From: an uncultured Rhodopirellula sp.
GTDB lineage: Bacteria > Planctomycetota > Planctomycetia > Pirellulales > Pirellulaceae
NCBI GenBank assembly: GCA_913061385.1
Contig: CAJXTM010000260.1
Location: forward strand, 1 to 6,133
DNA: 6,133 nt
Direction: 5' to 3'
In this document: positions 1 to 6,133 of the stretch, one piece after another
Position numbering within the stretch: the stretch's first letter is position 1
Layout of the letters: each line of letters starts with the position of its first letter
Notes under the pieces: generated by a model
Databases searched by the model: none
The model's input: the letters and a program-made list of their open reading frames with translations, nothing else
What the model was told of the DNA's origin: nothing
Made by a program: the position numbers and the translations under genes

Positions 1-1531
1 CACCATGATTCACAAAACGAAGGAGCTGGTTACTGGCGAGAATCGCGATCGTCGGTAGCGGTTCGGTCAATTTCGCCTGGTCGTCGTATGCAAACTCGAG
101 CCCGTTTGCCCACTGTGAAATTTCTGAAGCCATGGCTGATGCACGCTTTGGTTGGCTGCTAAGAAGATTGGTCGTCTCACCTTCGTCCGCTTCAAGGTCA
201 AACAGTTGTGCTTCGCTGCCATCAGGATTAATTAGGAATTTCCAGCGACCGTCGCGCATCGCGAACGTGGGGCTCTGGTGTTCCGATTTGCCGCCCTTGA
301 GAATGGCGTGCGGATGCCCGTATTGCCAGAACACAGGCCGTGCACGTGGCGTCGCTTTGCCCAGCAGCACTTCGCCACGATCCAAGCCATCAAGATTATC
401 GGCTACCTTGATGCCGGCGAACTGACAGAGAGTGGGTGAAATATCAATCGCACTCATGATACTGGTGCTGTCGGTAACGCCTGCTGGAATCGTACCTGTC
501 CATCGGGCGATGAACGGCATGCGAATGCCGCCTTCGAATAACGACCATTTGCGTCCGCGGTATGGCCCGGTGAATCCCGCAGGGGGTCCCGTAATATATT
601 TTCTTGGCCAATCAGTCGGACCGTTATCACTGGTGAACAGGATCAGAGTTTTGCGGCCAAGTTTCAATTCATCGATGGTTGCGATCAGACGCCCGATCTG
701 TTGATCCATCTGTTCCAGAACCGCGAAAAAATCACGGGCGTAAGAATCGTCCGAAACAGCTTTGAATTTGTCTGCACTGCCGGGACGCGGAACATGGGCA
801 TCATGGACATCGTTTGGAAACAATCGGACATAGAATGGCTTGGTTTGATGACGCTTGATGAAGTCAATGGTACGGTCGGTCTGTATTTGCATGCGTTCCC
901 AGCGTTCGCAGGGAATGATCTTTCCTTGCCCCAACGCACGAGCCCTGTCAACGCCCTTGGCATTCGAGATCAGCCGATCGCCAAGTCCCTCAAATGAAAC
1001 GAGGGATTCATCAAACCCGTACGCTTGCGGCAAAGGGGCATCATCGACATCGCGTCCACCTCCCATGTGCCATTTTCCAAAATGGGCAGTCGCGTATCCG
1101 GCAGACTTCAGTTTCTTTGCGGTGGTTGGCGCCGAAGCGTCAAGATAATTTGCCATTCCGCGGTTGGCGTTGCCCGCGCGGGTGTTCAGGTAGGAGTGGA
1201 TTTTCCAGCGAGCTTGATATTGGCCTGTCGTGATTGCCACTCGTGATGCTGAGCATATCGGTGAGTTGACATAGAAATTCGTCAACTTGATCCCCTGAGC
1301 CGCGAGCCTGTCGATGTTTGGTGTTTTGACCTGTGGGTTTCCAAAGCAACTGGGATCAGCGAATCCCATGTCGTCGATGAAAATGACCACGATGTTGGGC
1401 GGTGGTTCGCTGACCTCATTTCCGGCCGTGAATTCCGCAGCCCAACTAAAAGCGATCAATGACAGAGGTGCATAAGCTACTCTTCTGATTAGCTTGAGTG
1501 CAGTTGTTATGGAGTGCGAAGGCAGAAGCAT
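1..1531 (-). CDS. Exported type I sulfatase (arylsulfatase family), 3'-truncated by the window edge
   Basis: Hydrolyses sulfate esters, probably on a polysaccharide or glycan outside the cytoplasm. The frame reads from ATG at 1531 to the left edge without a stop (510 complete codons, C-terminus missing). An in-frame TGA lies nine codons upstream and no other start codon lies between, so this start is the only one available. Residues 1-36 look like a signal peptide: K13/R16/R17, then a hydrophobic stretch ending near W-A-A. Metal-binding D53-D54 follow in I-D-D-M-G. The formylglycine motif is C93-S-A-S-R97, a Cys-type site with Ala where Pro is usual. Other blocks are G-K-W-H-M-G (K153, H155), H243, S-D-N-G (D302, N303) and R-G-R-K (K328), so the catalytic set appears intact. 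The usual C-terminal subdomain R-D-G-R-W-K-F and L-F-D-L-E-A-D-E lies at 426-450. At least 30 more residues follow it. Activity would need a formylglycine-generating enzyme, not seen here. Family call is secure; substrate unknown. Confidence 0.95.
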   Translation of the reverse strand, partial: MLLPSHSITTALKLIRRVAYAPLSLIAFSWAAEFTAGNEVSEPPPNIVVIFIDDMGFADPSCFGNPQVKTPNIDRLAAQGIKLTNFYVNSPICSASRVAITTGQYQARWKIHSYLNTRAGNANRGMANYLDASAPTTAKKLKSAGYATAHFGKWHMGGGRDVDDAPLPQAYGFDESLVSFEGLGDRLISNAKGVDRARALGQGKIIPCERWERMQIQTDRTIDFIKRHQTKPFYVRLFPNDVHDAHVPRPGSADKFKAVSDDSYARDFFAVLEQMDQQIGRLIATIDELKLGRKTLILFTSDNGPTDWPRKYITGPPAGFTGPYRGRKWSLFEGGIRMPFIARWTGTIPAGVTDSTSIMSAIDISPTLCQFAGIKVADNLDGLDRGEVLLGKATPRARPVFWQYGHPHAILKGGKSEHQSPTFAMRDGRWKFLINPDGSEAQLFDLEADEGETTNLLSSQPKRASAMASEISQWANGLEFAYDDQAKLTEPLPTIAILASNQLLRFVNHG

Positions 1532-2043
1532 GGGGGAACGCTCGGGTGAGTCTTGTCACGGAGGGTGATGGAGAGCGGGCCAGTTGGAGTCTTGGCTGCA
1601 GTTCATTTGGCTGCGTTTTTACCGGTCTTCTACACACTCAGTTTCTTTCACTTGGAAATTGACCCAATAAAATCAGTTTTTTCGATTTTTTCCTGTGCGT
1701 TTTGCGAGTGTCTCACGCACCTGAGATCCCGGAAATCGCTGGACGCCAGAAACAGAAACGCTAAGTGGGAAGGCGAGCGACGAAAATTAGTTTCGCTGGT
1801 CGGTGAGTTTCTAAACTTATTCAGAGTGGAAGCTTCCGTCGGGGTTTATCGTTTGCTCCGGGAAAAGGCTGGTACGCACCCGGATTAAACTTCAGAATGA
1901 AAGCTCAGCCCCTAGGAATCGACGGCTCTTTTGCCACAAAAACGAAAAAGCATTAAGGCTAGGATGTGCAAATCGGTAAGGTAGATCAGTGGGAGTGTTC
2001 GATAGTGATTGCCAAGATATTTAGACGGAGAGGAAGCCAACCA
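1532..2043. other. Divergent intergenic region with no supported gene
   Basis: These 512 bases separate the leftward sulfatase from the rightward small exported protein, so promoters for both should lie here. The part around 1657-1692 is A/T-rich, with two runs of six T separated by CGA. I could not find a clean pair of -35 and -10 boxes for either direction. A 111-codon open frame at 1553-1888 (TTG start) has no ribosome binding site and no domain I recognise, so I do not call it. No tRNA, riboswitch or strong inverted repeat was seen. Confidence 0.6.
2027..2036 (+). promoter_or_regulatory. Ribosome binding site deciding the start of the small exported protein
   Basis: A purine-rich GGAGAGGAAG lies ahead of ATG at 2044, with the AGGA core at 2031-2034 nine bases before the start. 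This is the best Shine-Dalgarno sequence in the window. It favours ATG 2044 over the in-frame GTG at 1966, which has no such site and would put 26 extra residues before the signal peptide. Confidence 0.7.
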
Positions 2044-2619
2044 ATGCGGGTGCCTTTGGTGTCACTGCGACTGACAGGATTTGCGCTGCTGGCACTGTTT
2101 GTGGTTTGTCTCATGCGACCCATCGCTGCTCAGAACGTCTCGCAGTTTGATGTCGTTACAAGGCGTGGTTCTGATCGCGTGCAAATTCGGACAGAGGAGG
2201 ATGGTGTACTGCTGTGGGTTCAGAGTCCCTCGGGGATCAGTGACATGGTGGTTACCCGTAAGACGAAGCAGTGGCCAGGTGTCGTCAAGTTACGTCTGCA
2301 GTTGAAAGGACTGGAAAAACTGCAAGTGATAAGCGGTGATCTTTCTTTGGGCGCGCGAGTGAATAGTTCACAAGCGTCCGCTGGACATCAGGCTGCAATT
2401 GGAAAGGTCGCTTTCCGTTGCTGGCAAGATGTTGGAAAGAGAGAGCAGCCTCTGGCTGTAGACAGTCGATATTGGCTACCCATCAAACGCATCGAAGGGC
2501 TAGGTTCTAAAGTCGAGACTGTGGGCAAAGCACACGACTTTGAAATCACTTTGCCTCAAGCGTTGTTTCGCAAAAACCCAGCAGCGATCACGGTTAAGTG
2601 GATTGACTTTTATCGCTGA
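2044..2619 (+). CDS. Exported 191-residue protein of unknown function ending in W-I-D-F-Y-R
   Basis: I do not recognise a characterised family. The start is ATG 2044, chosen for its Shine-Dalgarno sequence and because a signal peptide begins directly there: R2, R9, hydrophobic residues 11-23, and probable cleavage after A29 in P-I-A-A-Q. There is a cysteine at 22, but the surrounding residues do not make a lipobox. The mature part alternates short hydrophobic and polar stretches, suggesting an all-beta fold: L56-L-W-V-Q-S-P-S-G-I, then W77-P-G-V-V-K-L-R-L-Q-L-K-G-L-E-K-L, then F166-E-I-T-L-P-Q-A-L-F at 166-175, and I182-T-V-K-W-I-D-F-Y-R at the very C-terminus. From memory, small secreted planctomycete proteins share the W-P-x-x-V-x-L-R-L-x-L-x-G-L-E and W-I-D-F-Y-R patterns; I could not check this. 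No catalytic triad is evident, so a structural or binding role is possible. It stands alone on the plus strand, divergent from the sulfatase and convergent with the two-domain esterase. Confidence 0.88.
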   Translation: MRVPLVSLRLTGFALLALFVVCLMRPIAAQNVSQFDVVTRRGSDRVQIRTEEDGVLLWVQSPSGISDMVVTRKTKQWPGVVKLRLQLKGLEKLQVISGDLSLGARVNSSQASAGHQAAIGKVAFRCWQDVGKREQPLAVDSRYWLPIKRIEGLGSKVETVGKAHDFEITLPQALFRKNPAAITVKWIDFYR

Positions 2620-2646
2620 TATGAGAGATGTACTGAACTCTGTAGT

Positions 2647-2675
2647 GTCATTCAGTTCTCAAGTATGTGAATGAC
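2647..2675. terminator. Hairpin at the convergent gene junction, possible bidirectional terminator
   Basis: GTCATTCA at 2647-2654 is perfectly complementary to TGAATGAC at 2668-2675, giving an 8-base-pair stem with a 13-base loop. It lies 27 bases after the stop of the plus-strand gene and overlaps the stop codon (2652-2654) of the minus-strand esterase. The position suits a shared terminator. However, the stem has only moderate GC, the loop is long and neither side has a T-run, so intrinsic termination would be weak and the symmetry could be chance. Confidence 0.3.
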
Positions 2676-4604
2676 GTGCAAGGCAGTTCGGGTTTTAGCC
2701 TCAGCTGTGGTTTGAACAGTGACGGTGTGTGTCCCAGGATCGAGCCCATCTGCGAGAATAAGCGGCCATGGAAGGTGAAGCCCCATGCTCCACCGCGTTA
2801 GGGAATCGACCTGTTTGAAGTCACCGCCGTCAATGCTGAACTGAAGAATGCAACTGTCGTAACCGGCCGCCAGGAAGAGACCAATGGCAGTCCCTTCAAA
2901 GGTGTATCTGAATTGTGCTTGGGGTGTAGAGGCGACCAACGCAGGAACGTTGACAAATCCTGCCCGTGTTCCGCCTCGGGTGGGTTTCCAGCTTTTTACA
3001 TAAGTGAACCCGTCACTCAGGATGGCTTTCTCTAAATCTCCAAAGTGTCCCTTGGTGTAGCTCCGTGCATCAACCAGAGCGCTGGGCACTGAATGTGGTT
3101 TAGCAGAGTTAGTGGTTTTGAAAGCAGAGTCCAACATTCGGGTCATACTGTTGGTGTAGACGCGGTGCCCAAAGGGAGGGGGATGTACGTTGCTGCGGAA
3201 GCCACTCTTCCATGTGAATTCACCTGCTTTGATGCGGTCTGATACTTCCTGTGTGATATTGAGAGTTGTGCACCCGTAGTGTGCTGCCGCCTTTTCATGC
3301 TCGGCAATGGGAACAGGTACTTGACCTGCGTGATACTGGTCGAGATGACTGCCCATGGCAAAATGCATGTGGACAATGTCGGTCATTGGATTGACGGTTC
3401 GCATGTGTCGTACCAATCCTTCCATGGAACGTCGCATGATTTCGGGATGTTGCGGAATATTCGATCCATCGTTGACGGCCGCTTCGACGAATAACAGGTC
3501 AACCGGTCCGTTAGAAAGGACATCACGCTGTAATCGGAACGCGTGACCGTTGGATCCAATTGAAGGGATTCCGGCGGCGATGAAGTCGAATTGCGTATCA
3601 GGAAAACGTTTTTCAAAGTAACGCATTAAGTCATCTCGCCAGCCTTTGCCGTAAGTGATCGATCCTCCCAGGAACACGATTCGTCCTCGTTTTTCTGTAC
3701 GAAAAGCTTTCATGCTATTTGCCAAACCGTTTCGCAACTCAAAATATTCAGTGTCACCGGGCATCACGTTGGCATGCTGCATCACGAATCGAGCTGACTC
3801 AAAAACCTCTGGCATCTTGAAATGATGGCCATTTGCTTTATTTGAATGCTGGACGACAACCAGTTCCATGTCGTGACCAAGCTTTTTCAGACGACGCTGG
3901 GCTTCGAGGGTGTTTTGTTCAGGGGGAACGACCTTATCGTTCAGGCAGATTGCATGACGGATAGGGATTTTTGCCTTCGCAATCTGCGCGAGCACATCGA
4001 TGGGATTGCTTTTGAAGCTTTTAAGATCGGCGACAGTATTGAATCCATAGTGCTCCATTGCCTCTGTGATCTGCGGCTTTGAGCCGGGCCAATTCATTGG
4101 CCAGCTTTTCAAGTCCATCACGGGTACATCACCCAGAATGCAGGCTATTCGATTTGGATGACGGGCAGCATAGCGGTAGGCATGCAGACCACCTCGGCTA
4201 CAGGGTTCAAGTGCTGGTCGTTCTGACAAGTTCCATTGTGATCGCACTTGGTCATAAAACTGGTCCATGATGTCCAGCGATGATTCGGATCCCAACATCT
4301 TGACTACATCAATGAAACCGATGTGGTAACCGTTGTAAACCAGTTCCTGATCGACTTCTGAATGGAAGTCCGGGAATGAAGTACGCCAGACCCACGGGTT
4401 TCCGGGTGCAGGCACTTTGGGCGAAACAATGAACGCGGGATGTTCAGCCAAACGGAACGAATGCTTCTTGTATCCATGCCAGTCAGATATTTTCGTGTCA
4501 ACTGCGGCGGGCATCGATTCCTGATCGTTACCAGCCAGCTCTTGAGCAAGACTGGCAGAATTGATCAGCAAAGTTGCAGTGATGAGTGGTGTAATCCAGT
4601 TCAT
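2652..4604 (-). CDS. Exported two-catalytic-domain esterase: alpha/beta-hydrolase plus SGNH/GDSL hydrolase plus C-terminal beta-sandwich
   Basis: Probably removes acyl groups from a polysaccharide outside the cytoplasm. Start ATG 4604 is forced by an in-frame TGA at 4629-4631; a weak AAGAGA precedes it. A signal peptide spans 1-20 (S-A-S-L-A|Q), with no basic residue in its first part. Residues about 41-280 are an alpha/beta-hydrolase: elbow P134-C-S136-R-G-G-L, then D223 in L-N-D-K-V-V-P-P-E, then H260-H261. The elbow has Pro where G-x-S-x-G has its first Gly. Residues about 305-495 are an SGNH domain: F-L-G-G-S315-I-T-Y-G (block I), G345 in A-A-G-I-P-S-I-G (II), V-N378-D (III) and S471-N-V-H474-P (V); here Ser stands where Asp of D-x-x-H is common. 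Residues about 505-650 form a predicted beta-sandwich (F-E-G-T-A-I-G, S-I-D-G-G-D, D-G-L-D-P-G-T-H-T-V-T-V) like the carbohydrate-binding jelly rolls attached to acetyl esterases. It lies 131 bases downstream of the SASA esterase on the same strand, possibly one operon. The architecture is clear; the substrate and activity of each domain are inferred. Confidence 0.9.
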   Translation of the reverse strand: MNWITPLITATLLINSASLAQELAGNDQESMPAAVDTKISDWHGYKKHSFRLAEHPAFIVSPKVPAPGNPWVWRTSFPDFHSEVDQELVYNGYHIGFIDVVKMLGSESSLDIMDQFYDQVRSQWNLSERPALEPCSRGGLHAYRYAARHPNRIACILGDVPVMDLKSWPMNWPGSKPQITEAMEHYGFNTVADLKSFKSNPIDVLAQIAKAKIPIRHAICLNDKVVPPEQNTLEAQRRLKKLGHDMELVVVQHSNKANGHHFKMPEVFESARFVMQHANVMPGDTEYFELRNGLANSMKAFRTEKRGRIVFLGGSITYGKGWRDDLMRYFEKRFPDTQFDFIAAGIPSIGSNGHAFRLQRDVLSNGPVDLLFVEAAVNDGSNIPQHPEIMRRSMEGLVRHMRTVNPMTDIVHMHFAMGSHLDQYHAGQVPVPIAEHEKAAAHYGCTTLNITQEVSDRIKAGEFTWKSGFRSNVHPPPFGHRVYTNSMTRMLDSAFKTTNSAKPHSVPSALVDARSYTKGHFGDLEKAILSDGFTYVKSWKPTRGGTRAGFVNVPALVASTPQAQFRYTFEGTAIGLFLAAGYDSCILQFSIDGGDFKQVDSLTRWSMGLHLPWPLILADGLDPGTHTVTVQTTAEAKTRTALHVIHILEN

Positions 4605-4735
4605 AGTGGTCTCTTGATCATGCTGTGGTCAGTGGATTGCGTAGGACCGACAAAGGCGGAGGGTTACGGAGAGTTAAAGGCAGATAGGGACGTGGGTTTA
4701 TCGTCTGCACAGCGTTGTGCTTTTGCTCGAATGAA

Positions 4736-6090
4736 TCAACGAGCTTTCTCGGGTTGCCAGCCAAGCAACTTCAGTTCACTGCAGAACGGTGAGGCAGGTA
4801 GGCCTGCTTGATTGTACAAGTTCGCATTTGCGGGGTTACCGCTGCAGGCGTAACGAACGGCCCGTGGTCGCATCACTTGTGAGCTTTGGACAACGACTTG
4901 GGAACCATCAATCGTCGCTCGAGCGGGGTACCATTGTCCAGTGTCATCCGCCAATTCGAAGTGGGATAATGCGGTTTCAGGTGTTGCTTTTGGGGACGCG
5001 ATTCCCTCTTTGCGAGCGACAAGTAAACCAGTTTCGGCGTGTTCGAAATTGACTCGTACGGTGTCGCTATTGATGGTGGCTGACTTGAATAGCGGTCCGC
5101 TGTGCACAAGTTGTTTGCCATATGTTTTGACCAAGGCCCAGCTCGCAAGACGCTTGGCCACATCAAGTTTGTTGGCCGGGTGGATGTCGCTGTCGCGTAG
5201 ATCGATTGTCACCGCCATTCCTGTGTGTGGGATGCCTAAACTCAGGCGTTGTTCCTCACGTAGGCGAACCCAGCCATGGGCCGTGTCGCTAAAAGCCGGT
5301 AGCTGCACAAAGTAAAACGGAAGTTCAGGTTGGCCCCATGTTTGTCGCCAGCCGTCGATCAACGCCTTCATTTTCATCCGATAATTGCGAGGGTCTTCGC
5401 CCCGCCCTGCATTGGATTCTCCCTGATACCAAATGAATCCCCGAATAGCAAATGGTGCGATTGGTGCCACACGTGAATTGTAGATGCGGCCTGGCATGCC
5501 TGCAGTATTGCGAATGATCACACCACCTTTCAGCTTTGCTACCTCATCCAGTTGATCGTCTTCGGCAAGTGAAAGAATTTTCTGTAATGGCTTCGTGATG
5601 GTGAACTGTGATCGTGGAATGAAGCCTTCAATCGGTTTGCCGCCCCACGATCCCTCGATGATTCCAACGGGTACGTTTAGCCGCTCTTGCAAAGTGTGGG
5701 CAAACAAGTATGCGACTGCCGATTGCTTTGCCCGGTTTACCGGGTTATCGCATTGCCATGGGCTAACTGGATGCCATGTTGTCAATGGTTGTGGTGAGTC
5801 GGGGGAGGCAATGCGCAGGAAGCGAATATGGTTAGTGGGAGCAGCCTCGACCATTTTTTTGATCGCTGGGATCTTTCGGCTGCACGATGTCAGTGTCATT
5901 TGCATATTCGACTGACCACTTGCGTACCAGACCTCACCAACCAGCAGGTTTTGCAACTCTTGGACCGAACCGTCTGATTTCACCGTCATGGTTCTGCCGG
6001 TGTGGCTGGCGTGCATGGGAGTGAGATTGATTCGCCAAGTACCGTCTTTCGCTGAAGTCGCTGTTTTCGATTGACCAGCAAACTCAATGG
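4736..6090 (-). CDS. Sialate O-acetylesterase-family (SASA) SGNH esterase, 5'-truncated at the contig end
   Basis: Predicted exported carbohydrate acetylesterase of the SASA fold (the CE6/sialate O-acetylesterase group). The open frame continues past ATG 6016 to the last genomic base with family-like sequence, I-E-F-A-G-Q-S and then A-K-D-G-T-W-R-I-N-L-T-P. ATG 6016 is therefore internal, and the real start plus signal peptide are lost. Counting from the first whole codon at 6088, 450 residues are present. Block I is G-E-V-W-Y-A-S-G-Q-S60-N-M (nucleophile Ser60); block II E-G-S-W-G-G (145-150); block III W-Y-Q-G-E-S-N (220-226); block V D301-I-H303-P, supplying the acid and base. The C-terminus V-R-Y-A-x-x-x-N-P and N-L-Y-N-Q-A-G-L-P-A-S-P-F is the normal family ending, so the 3' end is complete. 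About 50-80 N-terminal residues are probably missing compared with full-length relatives. It is the first gene of a possible two-gene unit with the two-domain esterase. The substrate may be an acetylated plant or algal polysaccharide; sialic acid is not implied by the family name. Confidence 0.95.
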
Positions 6091-6133
6091 CTGTCTCTTA
6101 TACACATCTCCGAGCCCACGAGACCGAGGCTGA
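6091..6133 (+). other. Illumina Nextera adapter contamination (Tn5 mosaic end, read-2 primer region, i7 index)
   Basis: This is sequencing-library DNA, not genome. CTGTCTCTTATACACATCT at 6091-6109 is the 19-base Tn5 mosaic end as it appears at the 3' end of Nextera reads. CCGAGCCCACGAGAC at 6110-6124 is the rest of the Nextera read-2 transposase adapter. CGAGGCTG at 6125-6132 occupies the i7 index position and matches the Nextera index I remember as N710. The final A is consistent with the first base of the flow-cell sequence that follows. The match is exact along the fixed 34 bases. The genomic part of the contig ends at 6090. Confidence 0.98.

Noticed and set aside
1659..1687. TTGACC followed 17 bases later by a possible -10 on the plus strand
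   Set aside because: The -10 candidate TCGATT matches only half of the consensus, and the site lies about 350 bases before the start of the next gene.
1553..1888. A 111-codon plus-strand open frame in the divergent intergenic region
   Set aside because: It has a TTG start, no ribosome binding site, an unconvincing residue pattern and no domain I recognise; it overlaps the region expected to hold the sulfatase promoter. A real small gene cannot be fully excluded.
1966..2043. GTG start at 1966 for the small exported protein
   Set aside because: No Shine-Dalgarno sequence precedes it, and it would place 26 extra residues before the signal peptide. ATG 2044 has a good ribosome binding site.
4707..4720. 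Short hairpin GCACA-GCGT-TGTGC after the SASA esterase stop
   Set aside because: The stem is only five base pairs. The T-run (4721-4724) lies on the wrong side for the minus-strand gene it would terminate, so it is not called as a terminator.
6091..6109. Possible Tn5/IS50-type transposon end
   Set aside because: The 19 bases are the engineered mosaic end, followed directly by Nextera primer and index sequence, so this is library adapter rather than a mobile element.
1..6133. Search for CRISPR arrays, tRNAs, rRNA, direct-repeat arrays and defence genes
   Set aside because: No regularly spaced repeats, tRNA-like cloverleaf or defence-related protein motifs were seen by eye on either strand.

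Overview
The window looks like one end of an assembled contig from a heterotrophic bacterium, most probably a planctomycete of the Pirellula/Rhodopirellula type. That assignment is inference. It rests on exported sulfatase and esterase genes lying together, weak ribosome binding sites in front of most genes, and a small exported protein ending in W-I-D-F-Y-R that I associate from memory with planctomycetes. No rRNA, tRNA, mobile element, CRISPR array or defence gene is visible.

Layout from left to right: (1) positions 1-1531, minus strand, hold an exported type I sulfatase with all the usual active-site blocks, whose 3' end is cut off by the left edge. (2) Positions 1532-2043 are a 512-base divergent intergenic region with no convincing gene. 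(3) Positions 2044-2619, plus strand, encode a 191-residue exported protein of unknown function; its start is fixed by a good Shine-Dalgarno sequence. (4) Positions 2652-4604, minus strand, encode a 650-residue exported protein that joins an alpha/beta-hydrolase domain, an SGNH/GDSL esterase domain and a C-terminal beta-sandwich. It converges on gene 3 across 32 bases, and a hairpin sits at the junction. (5) Positions 4736-6090, minus strand, are most of a sialate O-acetylesterase-family (SASA) SGNH esterase, 5'-truncated by the contig end. (6) Positions 6091-6133 are not genomic: they are an Illumina Nextera adapter, comprising the Tn5 mosaic end, the read-2 primer region, an 8-base index and one further base.

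The two esterase genes run in the same direction 131 bases apart and could be co-transcribed, SASA esterase first. With the sulfatase, all the recognisable enzymes are exported and remove ester groups (acetyl-type or sulfate) rather than cut glycosidic bonds. The window therefore reads as a locus that strips decorations from a sulfated, acylated polysaccharide so that glycoside hydrolases encoded elsewhere can act. The substrate cannot be named from this sequence. I found no clearly new biological system. The points most worth following up are the two-catalytic-domain esterase with an unusual nucleophile elbow, the uncharacterised W-I-D-F-Y-R protein, and the adapter contamination that distorts the apparent start of the last gene.
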